Origin: Lentiprolixibacter aurantiacus
Lineage (GTDB): Bacteria > Bacteroidota > Bacteroidia > Flavobacteriales > Flavobacteriaceae
Assembly: GCF_026241225.1 (NCBI RefSeq)
Contig: NZ_JAPFQP010000001.1
Span: forward strand, 744,001 to 808,000
Direction: 5' to 3'
Length of the DNA: 64,000 bases
Every line of letters starts with the position of its first letter. The stretch's first letter is position 1. Made by a program: the position numbers and the translations under genes. This document shows positions 20,181 through 28,503 of this stretch, piece by piece. The notes under the pieces were generated by a model. That model was not told the origin of the DNA, did no database searches, and saw only the letters and a program-made list of their open reading frames with translations.

Positions 20181-20507
20181 ATGAGCGAAGCCGTTCGAGA
20201 TACACAAGAGCTGGGAGAAAAGATCGTAAGGGTCTTAAAGACCATATACGATCCCGAAATTCCGGTAGATATTTATGAACTGGGACTTATCTACGATGTT
20301 TTCGTTAACGAAGACAACGATGTTAAGATCCTCATGACGCTTACTTCTCCCAATTGTCCGGTTGCAGAATCCCTGCCCGTTGAGGTGGAAGAAAAGGTTA
20401 AATCCCTGGATATGGTCAATGGGGCACAGGTTGAAATCACCTTTGATCCCCCATGGACGCAGGACCTAATGAGTGAAGAAGCCAAACTGGAACTTGGACT
20501 GCTCTAA
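20181..20507 (+). CDS. sufT: DUF59 / MIP18-type Fe-S maturation protein
   Basis: 108 residues, the SufT-like DUF59 family that helps mature Fe-S proteins. The signature runs from TIYDPEIPVDIYELGLIYDV through LMTLTSPNCPVAESLP, with the family cysteine in SPNCPVAE, to VEITFDPPWTQDLM. Located directly after sufE, as in many suf operons of Bacteroidota. The exact role is known only in part for this family. Confidence 0.92.
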   Translation: MSEAVRDTQELGEKIVRVLKTIYDPEIPVDIYELGLIYDVFVNEDNDVKILMTLTSPNCPVAESLPVEVEEKVKSLDMVNGAQVEITFDPPWTQDLMSEEAKLELGLL

Positions 20508-20529
20508 AATTTAATCCCGACCAATCATC

Positions 20530-21033
20530 ATGTCTGAAATTGTCAACCGCGTAGCCCAGAGCAAACTCATCACCTTTGATCTGGAGGATTATTATCCAGT
20601 AGGGCCGAGAATGGTGCTGGATATCAAAGACTGGCTGTATGAGGGGCTTATCCTGAGGGAGAAAGAATTCCGGGCACATGTGGATGCCTGTGACTGGTCA
20701 GTTTATCAGGGTGCTTTTGTTGCCCTGCGGTGTTCTTCAGAGGCCATTATACCCGGGTGGGCTTATATGTTGATAAGTTCACGACTTCAGGCTTTCGCCA
20801 AAGAGATTGTGGTGGGCGATCTGGAAACCCTCGAAACGGTACTTTATCAAAGGGTTTTAGAGGCTTTGGATACAGAGCAGTTCCGAGATAAACCGGTGAT
20901 AATAAAGGGCTGTACCAACAAACCCGTCCCTAAAAATGCCTATATCTGGGCAACGGCCAGAATACAGGAAACGGCCAAAAGCGTGATGTACGGAGAAGCC
21001 TGCTCCTCGGTACCGTTGTTTAAACGTAAATAA
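20530..21033 (+). CDS. DUF2480 family protein
   Basis: 167 residues, cytoplasmic, no signal peptide or membrane segment. It matches the DUF2480 family as I remember it: ITFDLEDYYP, WLYEGLILREKEFRAHVDACDWSVYQGAFVAL, a CSSEAIIPGWAYMLI segment and a C-terminal IIKGCTNKPVPKNAYI. Two or three conserved cysteines and its constant place behind sufT suggest a role connected with Fe-S proteins. That is an inference from context only. Confidence 0.8.
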   Translation: MSEIVNRVAQSKLITFDLEDYYPVGPRMVLDIKDWLYEGLILREKEFRAHVDACDWSVYQGAFVALRCSSEAIIPGWAYMLISSRLQAFAKEIVVGDLETLETVLYQRVLEALDTEQFRDKPVIIKGCTNKPVPKNAYIWATARIQETAKSVMYGEACSSVPLFKRK

Positions 21034-21107
21034 TGTTCATAACCCCGTATACTTATTAACATTTACTACTTTAGCGGTTGATAAGCTTTTAATAAACCCA
21101 TATAATC

Positions 21108-22034
21108 ATGAAAAAATTAGTAACACTCGTATTGTTCTTTTTGGGATGCTCTCTGGGGCTGGCTCAGACTGAAGCTGAACTGAAAAGCGAGCTGGCAACC
21201 AAGAAAGACTCCATCTCCGCCATCCAGTCGCGGGCAGATGCCATTCAGGCCAAAATTGATGCCCTGCCAGGGTGGAAGATTGGTGCTTTTGGTACAATAG
21301 GGGGGAACTTATCCAATTTTAGCAACTGGTACGCCCAGGGGATACCCAACAACGCGTCCGGGAATATTGGATTTACGGTCAATGCCTATGCCAACCTGAA
21401 ACAGGAGAAATACTTCTGGAGAAATACGGCCAACCTCAATTTTAGCTGGGTGAAACTGGACGACAAAGATGACCCTACGGACCCGGATGGCTTCAGACAG
21501 GCTACAGACGTCTTTAATATATCGTCCCTATACGGAAGATATATCAGCAAGACGCTCGCTGTTTCTGTACTTGGGGAATACCGGACCACCGTTTTGAGCA
21601 ATTTCAACGATCCGGGTTACCTCGACATTGGAACCGGATTCACCTGGACCCCTGTTACGGATCTGGTTGTGGTGGTACACCCGCTCAACTATAACTTCGT
21701 ATTCAGCAGTGGGGATACGGTTTTTGATTCCTCATTCGGTGCCAAGATCGTAGCAGATTACACCCGGAGCATTGGGGCAGTCAATTTCAAGTCTAACCTG
21801 TCTATGTTCCAGAGTTATAAAGACAGCAACCTTTCTAACTGGACCTGGATTAATTCTTTTGGATATACCCTTTGGAAGATGATCGGTGTGGGATTTGAAT
21901 TTGGCCTGAGGAGCAACAAACAGGAAGCGTTGAATTACGCCATAAATACCTTGGGGGATACTGCGGCTACCTTTGACAGTATAGATAATGAGTTGCAGAC
22001 CTACTGGACACTGGGTCTTAGCTATAAATTTTAG
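21108..22034 (+). CDS. DUF3078 outer-membrane-type protein
   Basis: 308 residues with a signal peptide (cleavage near GLAQ) and a short coiled-coil region (about residues 22-50, KSELATKKDSISAIQSRADA). The rest is rich in alternating aromatic strands with the DUF3078 start WKIGAFGTIGGNLSNFSNWYAQG and the C-terminal aromatic end LGLSYKF. Both fit an outer-membrane beta-barrel. Substrate unknown. It is probably a separate unit after the suf operon. A strong terminator follows. Confidence 0.8.
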   Translation: MKKLVTLVLFFLGCSLGLAQTEAELKSELATKKDSISAIQSRADAIQAKIDALPGWKIGAFGTIGGNLSNFSNWYAQGIPNNASGNIGFTVNAYANLKQEKYFWRNTANLNFSWVKLDDKDDPTDPDGFRQATDVFNISSLYGRYISKTLAVSVLGEYRTTVLSNFNDPGYLDIGTGFTWTPVTDLVVVVHPLNYNFVFSSGDTVFDSSFGAKIVADYTRSIGAVNFKSNLSMFQSYKDSNLSNWTWINSFGYTLWKMIGVGFEFGLRSNKQEALNYAINTLGDTAATFDSIDNELQTYWTLGLSYKF

Positions 22035-22052
22035 AGAAGAGATACACTACAT

Positions 22053-22083
22053 AAAAAAAGCCCTGATTTTTCAGGGCTTTTTT
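22053..22083 (+). terminator. Rho-independent terminator after the DUF3078 gene
   Basis: A-tract, then the perfect stem GCCCTGA / TCAGGGC extended by A-T pairs to 13 bp, loop TTTT, followed by a run of T. It ends the rightward transcription that began with sufA or sufE. The A-tract before the stem would also give a U-tract on the opposite strand, where hflX ends 215 bp away. Confidence 0.9.
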
Positions 22084-22297
22084 GATAAGTAGGATGTGGT
22101 AAATGGGGTTTCGCTTTCCTAAGCTGAATGGGTTAAGTGTCAGTTTGGGGTTATCACTTAAACTTAATCTGTAAACCAAAGATAGGAGCAGAAGCTTTGC
22201 AAGCCCAATTTATGTTGTGAAGGGGGACTATGATGTTGCGAAAAATACAAGCGGTCAATTTCTCCGATGAATGACCTTGTATTGCCGGGATTGCGCC

Positions 22298-23509
22298 TTA
22301 ATATTCATCCAGATTTTCGGGATAAAGGAAGTTGTTATAAGGGAATCTGCCCACGTGGATTTCTCGCACTGCATGGTAAACCCGTTTCCTGAAGGTGTCC
22401 AGGTTTTCTTTATTGAGGGCCGAAATAAAGACCGCGTTTCCACTCATCTTTTTCATCCAGGTTTCCTTCCAGTCGGCAATGGTAAAATGCCTTGTAGTCC
22501 TCACAGTTTCCAGGTCATCTTCCTCGATCTCATCCGGCTCATACAAGTCGATTTTATTAAAGATCATAATGGTGTTCTTTTCTGCACAACCGATTTCCCC
22601 CAGGATCTGGTTAACGGACTCGATATGGTCCTCGAAATTGGGATGGGAAATATCCACCACATGAAGCAGCAGATCTGCCTCCCGTACTTCGTCCAGTGTA
22701 CTTTTGAAGCTCTCCACCAGTTGGGTAGGCAGTTTCCTGATAAAACCAACCGTATCGCTTAACAGAAATGGAAGGTTTCCCAGTACCACCTTCCGCACGG
22801 TGGTATCCAGGGTAGCGAACAATTTATTTTCGGCAAAGACTTCACTCTTGCTGATCACATTCATGAGGGTAGATTTACCCACATTGGTATATCCTACCAG
22901 GGCAACACGCACAAGAGCCCCCCGGTTGCTCCGCTGGGTCTCCATCTGTTTGTCGATCTTGTCCAGTTTCTTCTTCAACAGGGAGATACGATCGCGTACA
23001 ATTCGGCGGTCGGTCTCAATTTCGGTCTCCCCCGGACCGCGCATACCAATACCCCCTCTTTGCCTTTCCAGGTGTGTCCAGAGGCCGGTTAGCCTGGGCA
23101 GAAGGTATTCGTACTGGGCCAGTTCTACCTGTGTACGGGCGTAGCTTGTCTGGGCCCGCTGGGCGAAAATATCCAGGATCAGGCCTGTGCGATCGAGGAT
23201 CTTACAGCGGAGTTGTTTTTCAATGTTACGCTGTTGTACAGGTGTTAACTCGTCGTCGAAGATCACAGAGCCAATCTCATTCTCTTTGACAAATTCTTCT
23301 ACCTCTTCCATTTTCCCGCTACCTATAAAAGTGCGTGGATTGGGCACATCAATCTTCTGGGTATAGCGCTTTACCACCTCCCCGCCGGCCGTATAGGTCA
23401 GGAATTCCAGTTCATCCAGATATTCCTTTACCTTTTCCTCATCCTGCTGGCGGTTGATCACACCAATAAGGACGGCCTTCTCATACGTATTTGCTTTCTT
23501 TTCTAACAT
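22298..23509 (-). CDS. hflX: Ribosome-associated GTPase HflX
   Basis: GTPase that splits stalled ribosomes under stress. 403 residues. N-terminal HflX domain (FDDELTPVQQRNIEKQLRCKILDRTGLILDIFAQRA), the glycine-rich RQRGGIGMRGPGETEIETDRR linker, then the G domain with G1 GYTNVGKST, G3 DTVGFIRKLP and G4 NKID. A minus-strand TAGATTTG element at 23533-23526 lies 16 bp before the start codon. Confidence 0.96.
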   Translation of the reverse strand: MLEKKANTYEKAVLIGVINRQQDEEKVKEYLDELEFLTYTAGGEVVKRYTQKIDVPNPRTFIGSGKMEEVEEFVKENEIGSVIFDDELTPVQQRNIEKQLRCKILDRTGLILDIFAQRAQTSYARTQVELAQYEYLLPRLTGLWTHLERQRGGIGMRGPGETEIETDRRIVRDRISLLKKKLDKIDKQMETQRSNRGALVRVALVGYTNVGKSTLMNVISKSEVFAENKLFATLDTTVRKVVLGNLPFLLSDTVGFIRKLPTQLVESFKSTLDEVREADLLLHVVDISHPNFEDHIESVNQILGEIGCAEKNTIMIFNKIDLYEPDEIEEDDLETVRTTRHFTIADWKETWMKKMSGNAVFISALNKENLDTFRKRVYHAVREIHVGRFPYNNFLYPENLDEY

Positions 23510-23525
23510 GAGGAAGTTTAATATG

Positions 23526-23533
23526 CAAATCTA
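23526..23533 (-). promoter_or_regulatory. -7 element before hflX
   Basis: TAGATTTG on the minus strand matches TAnnTTTG and is 17 bp from the hflX start. No TTG was found at the expected spacing, so only the -7 half is supported. Confidence 0.4.
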
Positions 23534-23593
23534 AGGAATAGCTGACAAGTGTTTTTCTTATTTTAGGGCTTTAGTCCGATTGGAAGATAAATT

Positions 23594-24559
23594 ATGCTAT
23601 TCAAACGCCATACCCCTTCAAACAGTTATACCCTGGGGTTTTACAACCTTGAGAACATTTTTGACACAGAGGACGACCCCCTTACCCTGGATGATGACTT
23701 TACCCCCCAGGGGCCAAAGAAGTGGACCGAAAAGCGCTACAGGCGTAAATTGCACAAACTGGCCAGAACTATTGAAAAGCTGGGGAAAATCACCTCCGGA
23801 AAGTTACCGTCTATAATAGGCGTAGCTGAGGTGGAGAATAAAAAAGTATTGAAAGACCTGATTAACACAAAACCGCTAAATCGCTACTCTCTTGGGATCG
23901 CACATCACGATTCTCCGGATGAACGGGGGATAGATACAGCGCTGTTATATGATAGCAGCTGCTTTGAATTAATTCATTCTGAAGCCATCCCATTGCTCGT
24001 ACACAACGAGGAAGGCGTGCGCGATTTTACCCGGGACATCCTTTATGTGAGGGGCAAGCTAAATGGGGAAGCACTTCATGTGTTTGTTAACCACTGGCCT
24101 TCACGCCGAAAGGGAGAAGAAATAACGGAGTCTCGAAGGTTGACGGCATCACATACATTATCCAGCTTCATTAAGGACCTCCTGAACAAGGAAGTAAATG
24201 CTAGCCTTGTAATCATGGGTGATTTTAATGACGGTCCGGAAGCAAAAAGCATTAAGCAATTAAAGGAGAATCTTGATTTGTATAATCCCATGGAAAAGCT
24301 GGCCACACCGGAACGGGGTAGTGCCAATTACCGCAGAACCTGGTCCCTCTTCGACCAGATCCTGATTTCGCATAGCTTTTTTAATTACGAAAAAGGGACA
24401 CACAGCTTTACCCAGGCCAATATCTTCGATGCCCATTTCCTTACCGAATGGAAAGGGCGCTACCGGGGCAATCCTTTCCGCACCTATGTGGGCAAGAAAT
24501 ACCTGGGCGGATTTAGCGACCATTTTCCGGTTTATATCCAATTAAAATTTAATAATTAA
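23594..24559 (+). CDS. Endonuclease/exonuclease/phosphatase family protein
   Basis: 321 residues, no signal peptide, so probably cytoplasmic. DNase I-like metal-dependent hydrolase fold: GFYNLENIFDTEDDPLT, metal-binding Glu in GVAEVENKKVL, HDSPDERGIDTALLY, catalytic His in VNHWPSRRKGEE, MGDFNDGP and the final SDHFPV. Length and motifs fit the flavobacterial group often annotated as endonuclease. The substrate (nucleic acid or phosphoester) cannot be told. It is the last core-like gene before the accessory region. Confidence 0.88.
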   Translation: MLFKRHTPSNSYTLGFYNLENIFDTEDDPLTLDDDFTPQGPKKWTEKRYRRKLHKLARTIEKLGKITSGKLPSIIGVAEVENKKVLKDLINTKPLNRYSLGIAHHDSPDERGIDTALLYDSSCFELIHSEAIPLLVHNEEGVRDFTRDILYVRGKLNGEALHVFVNHWPSRRKGEEITESRRLTASHTLSSFIKDLLNKEVNASLVIMGDFNDGPEAKSIKQLKENLDLYNPMEKLATPERGSANYRRTWSLFDQILISHSFFNYEKGTHSFTQANIFDAHFLTEWKGRYRGNPFRTYVGKKYLGGFSDHFPVYIQLKFNN

Positions 24560-24643
24560 GGCAGCTTGCATCATGCCATAGGTCTTCTCTCCATAGTGAG
24601 AAAAAATTTCCATTACATATACTGGCAGCAAGAATCATGAGGC

Positions 24644-25105
24644 TCAGGGTGTGTTATTAGCAGCACTATTATTTACCGTTGTGGAATGTATAAAATTCAG
24701 TTTAAGTTCATCCCCTATTCGTATAATATGAGCACTTTGTAGGTCATATGATTTAACCTTTGTGTCATTCTTAGTGAGAGTTTCAACGTAGTAGTATTTT
24801 AGAAGTGCACTATTACAATCAGAATCAACATCAAATTCAAATTCTTCAAATAAGCATTCTGCGGGTGCCGGAAAATCTATTATTAATTGCACAAGTTTAT
24901 CATGGTTATACACCTCTCCATCAAGGTATACCGTATAATCCTGAGTGGTAAGTCTTTGCATCTTTTCAAAATCACTTTCGTTTGCTGCGATTAAGAAGTC
25001 TATTACCAATTGCTCGGCTTGTTTAGGATCTACCTGATCACATTTTTGAGTTTGGGTTCCACATCCTAATGTAATAGCGAGGATCAAGATTGATAACTTT
25101 TTCAT
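24644..25105 (-). CDS. NTF2-like lipoprotein
   Basis: 153 residues. Lipobox ITLGC at about residue 15. The mature part looks like a SnoaL/DUF4440-type NTF2-like domain: AEQLVIDFLIAANESDFEKMQRLTTQDYTVYLDGEV followed by beta strands. Role unknown. It lies 40 bp after the small membrane protein gene on the same strand and may share its transcript. AT-richer than the core genes to its left. Confidence 0.6.
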   Translation of the reverse strand: MKKLSILILAITLGCGTQTQKCDQVDPKQAEQLVIDFLIAANESDFEKMQRLTTQDYTVYLDGEVYNHDKLVQLIIDFPAPAECLFEEFEFDVDSDCNSALLKYYYVETLTKNDTKVKSYDLQSAHIIRIGDELKLNFIHSTTVNNSAANNTP

Positions 25106-25145
25106 TACAACTGATGTTTCAATTCTGCCTTATTGGGAGTAGTTT

Positions 25146-25715
25146 TTATTCTTTTTTCTCCGTTATCCTGTTCAGTATAGGGGTTGCTATAGTCCCCAAA
25201 ACATCAAGAATGGCGAAAACCCCTAAAAGCCGGAAGTAAAATTCATTTTCTTCAAACTTGTTTATTGTCGATTTAATAAGCATTAGGGCAACAATGGAGA
25301 TGAAGACAATGGTCCCGATTAGAGCATACTTTACCTTATTAGTTTTTGGGCTTATTTGGAATAAAAGTGAAATATGAGCTATGGATACAGAAAGAATTAT
25401 GAAAATAAGTACGGTCTGCCACATATAATCAGGGTCAATAATGTCCCAGATTGTGATTATGGTCGTCAGGAAGGCCAAAACAGAAATAAGCATTCCAATC
25501 AGGGCGAAAGACCTGAACCCAGCCCGATTGTGAATTGTAGAACTACTGAGTCCTGTAAGGCTAAAACCACCTATAGCCAGGGTAGTGAAGAGGAGTTTAA
25601 TTTCTGTTTCCCCGAAGTCTCCAACAAGGAAAATTACTATGCCGATTACTGCACTAATAACCAATGCAACTATCAAGGTCCGAAGAAAATACTTCTTATA
25701 GTTAATGTCGCCCAT
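25146..25715 (-). CDS. Hypothetical membrane protein, five to six helices
   Basis: 189 residues with hydrophobic segments at about 12-32, 38-58, 70-92, 100-121, 131-150 and 160-180. Short charged loops and a C-terminal RITEKKE. I recognise no family. The gene is AT-rich, sits in the accessory region and could be co-transcribed with the following lipoprotein gene. Confidence 0.6.
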   Translation of the reverse strand: MGDINYKKYFLRTLIVALVISAVIGIVIFLVGDFGETEIKLLFTTLAIGGFSLTGLSSSTIHNRAGFRSFALIGMLISVLAFLTTIITIWDIIDPDYMWQTVLIFIILSVSIAHISLLFQISPKTNKVKYALIGTIVFISIVALMLIKSTINKFEENEFYFRLLGVFAILDVLGTIATPILNRITEKKE

Positions 25716-25757
25716 CTGTTCTTTTGATTTACGGCTATAAAGCTATGGTCGTTGAAG

Positions 25758-25809
25758 TAAACGGACAATGATGTGCGTCAGTCAATAAGGCCTCATTACC
25801 TAGTCTTTG
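25758..25809 (-). repeat. Relic A: copy of the exonuclease gene's last codons
   Basis: On the minus strand this gap reads RLGNEALLTD, matching RLRNEEILTE near the C-terminus of the 3'-5' exonuclease encoded at 45744-46457. At the DNA level the stretch aligns over about 50 bp with 45745-45797, including shared GTCAATA and CCTCATT blocks. It lies between the S41 peptidase stop and the small membrane protein gene, 20 kb from the intact gene and in the same orientation. Confidence 0.6.
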
Positions 25810-25810
25810 C

Positions 25811-27217
25811 TTAGTTCAATTTTTCTATTTGTTCTAATAACCCAGCTAAAATCTCATCGTTTTCGTCCAGAAGATGATCTTTAATGACAATGTCGGGTAG
25901 TACCCCTTTACCGTTGTCTATGCCGTTTACCCGGTAGATTTTCCCTTTGGATATACCTAACTGGATCTTAGTATTGGGCAGGGTGTAAGCAAATATAGAG
26001 GCCAGCAGATTGGGATGTTCAGCTGTTTCTTCCCCCACTATCACGCCAAAACCATAATCCTGAATCTGAGCAGCAGCGACTGTAGCTTGTGAAAAGGAAT
26101 GGCGATTAACCAGCACATACACTTTTCCCTGAAAACGTTTTGCTTTCGGTTGTGGCTCATGAAAACCGAAATCATAATCGCCGATCTCACCGTCTTTAAG
26201 TGCTAAAATCCATTTCCAGTAGGCTTGAGTTGTGTCTTTGTTTTGGCGGATATCTTCTTTTAAAATCCGACTACTTTTCAATTGAAACTTTGAATTCCAC
26301 CTGAAAGGTTTATCGGCAATGTAAGAAACCAGATAATCACTAAAAGGATCATCGCCCCCTCCGTTGTTTCTCAGGTCAATAATTAGGTTTTTGTACTTAC
26401 TTGCATCGATTTCCACAAAAGCGGAATCTATAAACCTCTTGTACTTTTCTAAGTCTCCGGATAAACTTCCAGGTCTTAAATAGGCTGCATTTGGAAGTAA
26501 TTTCAACGCCCAGTCTTCCTGAACAATATCGCTACGCTTCATCTCGTAATCATCCCAGGCTTTTATGGCCTGGAGGGTATAGGTAACGCCTTTCCCATTT
26601 TGGAAAACTTCCACTTTAAATTCCTTTTGCTCACCAAAAACCTGCCAATAATACCTGGGCAAGGTAAATGACTCAATCAGGGTGTTTTTAAAATACAGGC
26701 TCTCAGCCGCAATTTGTGGATAAATCTTTTCCAATACATCTGAAATAGGCAAACCATTTATACTTCTCAGTTCAGATCCTATCAAGATGGAAGCATTTTC
26801 AGACCAATTTTTACGAACCAGGACTTTTCCGTTTTCTATAGCTACTTCCAACGGAAAAACTACACCACCGGATTCGAAAAATTCCACATAGGAGGGAATT
26901 GGAAAAGGAACATTGGTATGGGCATTATTGGCTTGGGCAACTACTTTCTGAAAAAGATTGGTCACTTCCAGAAGACCAAAACTATCTTTCCGGATTTCTT
27001 TCTGAACTGCTAAAAAGTTCTGTTCAAATTCGGTTTTTGTGGTATGGCCGTACAAATCAAAATGGGTCTCTTCCAGGGATGATTTCAAATACTCTAAATC
27101 GGATAAGACATCTGCCCTGGAAAACTGCTGGGCTGAAGTTTGCAGGCTGAAAAGGACGGTCAGAATTACCAGAAAATGTTTAAGGTTCGTGATATGGAAA
27201 GCCTTTGTTTTGGGCAT
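25811..27217 (-). CDS. S41 family peptidase, exported
   Basis: 468 residues with a signal peptide (cleavage near SLQTSAQ). Tail-specific-protease-like fold: a central region with an IGSELRSINGLPISDVL stretch that looks like a PDZ-type motif, then the S41 core NLIIDLRNNGGGDDPFSDYL and VYVLVNRHSFSQATVAAAQIQDYGFGVIVGEETAEHP, where the serine in NRHSFSQA is the likely nucleophile. Probably periplasmic or surface lipid-anchored degradation of peptides. A membrane AraC regulator lies upstream, transcribed the same way with a 60-bp gap that contains a TATGTTTG -7 element (27241-27234). Confidence 0.82.
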   Translation of the reverse strand: MPKTKAFHITNLKHFLVILTVLFSLQTSAQQFSRADVLSDLEYLKSSLEETHFDLYGHTTKTEFEQNFLAVQKEIRKDSFGLLEVTNLFQKVVAQANNAHTNVPFPIPSYVEFFESGGVVFPLEVAIENGKVLVRKNWSENASILIGSELRSINGLPISDVLEKIYPQIAAESLYFKNTLIESFTLPRYYWQVFGEQKEFKVEVFQNGKGVTYTLQAIKAWDDYEMKRSDIVQEDWALKLLPNAAYLRPGSLSGDLEKYKRFIDSAFVEIDASKYKNLIIDLRNNGGGDDPFSDYLVSYIADKPFRWNSKFQLKSSRILKEDIRQNKDTTQAYWKWILALKDGEIGDYDFGFHEPQPKAKRFQGKVYVLVNRHSFSQATVAAAQIQDYGFGVIVGEETAEHPNLLASIFAYTLPNTKIQLGISKGKIYRVNGIDNGKGVLPDIVIKDHLLDENDEILAGLLEQIEKLN

Positions 27218-27233
27218 GACTCTGTTTTTTCGG

Positions 27234-27241
27234 CAAACATA
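27234..27241 (-). promoter_or_regulatory. -7 element before the S41 peptidase gene
   Basis: TATGTTTG on the minus strand matches TAnnTTTG, 17 bp from the start codon. No -33 TTG at the right distance was found, which would fit an activator-dependent promoter. The regulator gene just upstream is a candidate activator. Confidence 0.4.
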
Positions 27242-27277
27242 GGGTTCAAAAATCCTGAGATCGACCGAATGCGTCCA

Positions 27278-28405
27278 TCAGGACGCTTTTTTCAAGGTCC
27301 TAAGATACTCGCTTGGGGTCTGATGGGTGATCTTTTTAAAAACATGATTGAATGTCGACTTAGAATAAAACCCACATTCGTACGCATGGCCAAGCAGTGA
27401 TAGTTTATCGCGTTCAGCAGATTGAAGACGTTCTTTAAAGGCTTCCACGCGATAGGAATTGATCACATCATAAAAATTGTGACCAAAGTTCTGATTGATT
27501 TTAGAAGACAATGGTTTTGGTTTCATGGCTAACAAATTAGCCAGCATGGCCAGATTCAAATCCGGGTTCAAATAAGGCTGCTGGTTTTCCATCAGTTGCT
27601 TGAATTTTGAAAGAAAGGCTTCGTCTTTTTCTGTAATCGTATTTTTTGATTTTTTCTCAGGAGGCTTTAAATGCACCACCTCTCTTTCTTTCTGCAAATA
27701 GCCTTTGAATCCTATCCAACAAGCAATTACTGCCAGAACGGTAAAATTGGGCAAAAAGTAGTATTCACGTAAACTCTTATCAAATACAAAACGATCAATC
27801 TCTGTAATTACCCTCCATATAAAATGGTAGCTCACAAAAACCAGGATAGGTGTTTGCAGCCACTTCAGGGAAAGGTTTTCAATTTTGGAATAATATTCCT
27901 TTAGCTGGGTTTGATATTTTGTTAGAATGACCAAGGAAATAATGCTGTAGACCCAAATGGAAATTACGCCTATCCATTGCTGCGTTAAATAGACGTAAGA
28001 ATAGGTAGGTAATTCCTCCAGGTACAATCCATCAGAGCCAATCCTGTAGATGGCAGTCCTGTAAAATATAAACTCCAGAAGCAGGGGTAAAAAATGCAGG
28101 TAATGTATTTTTTTAAACTCGAATTTTGGGTTGGTTATGCATTTGGTGTAGAAATATAGGGTTGGCCCGATGCCATAGATCATTTCCATTTGGATGTATC
28201 GGAACACATGCAGCATTCCGTAATCTTTCAAAACATTGACCAGCACGATATTCAATGCCATCAACGCATAAAAGAACACCAATAAGGCCAGGAATATATT
28301 TCCCAGTCGTCTGGGTCGTTTAAAAGCAATCAACCCACTTAGGATCATGGCCTGCACGGCAAACACGCAAATTAGAGTGAATAATATGGGGTTTGAAGTA
28401 ACCAT
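27278..28405 (-). CDS. AraC-type regulator with N-terminal membrane domain
   Basis: 375 residues. The first about 230 contain seven hydrophobic helices (7TM-like sensor, FTLICVFAVQAMILSGL to FTVLAVIACWIGFKGYL). A charged linker follows (about 240-270), then an AraC/XylS DNA-binding domain: LNLAMLANLLAMKPKPLSSKINQNFG (first HTH) and GHAYECGFYSKSTFNHVFKKITHQTPSEYL (second HTH signature). A membrane-bound one-component regulator, probably of the S41 peptidase gene directly downstream. Confidence 0.85.
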   Translation of the reverse strand: MVTSNPILFTLICVFAVQAMILSGLIAFKRPRRLGNIFLALLVFFYALMALNIVLVNVLKDYGMLHVFRYIQMEMIYGIGPTLYFYTKCITNPKFEFKKIHYLHFLPLLLEFIFYRTAIYRIGSDGLYLEELPTYSYVYLTQQWIGVISIWVYSIISLVILTKYQTQLKEYYSKIENLSLKWLQTPILVFVSYHFIWRVITEIDRFVFDKSLREYYFLPNFTVLAVIACWIGFKGYLQKEREVVHLKPPEKKSKNTITEKDEAFLSKFKQLMENQQPYLNPDLNLAMLANLLAMKPKPLSSKINQNFGHNFYDVINSYRVEAFKERLQSAERDKLSLLGHAYECGFYSKSTFNHVFKKITHQTPSEYLRTLKKAS

Positions 28406-28503
28406 TTAGGCATTTATTTTTCAGGTCTTTCTGCCAAGTATGCCGTGATATAGCTTATAACAGCAATGTTTTACAAAGAAAGCATTGTTAACGGATGTAA
28501 TAT

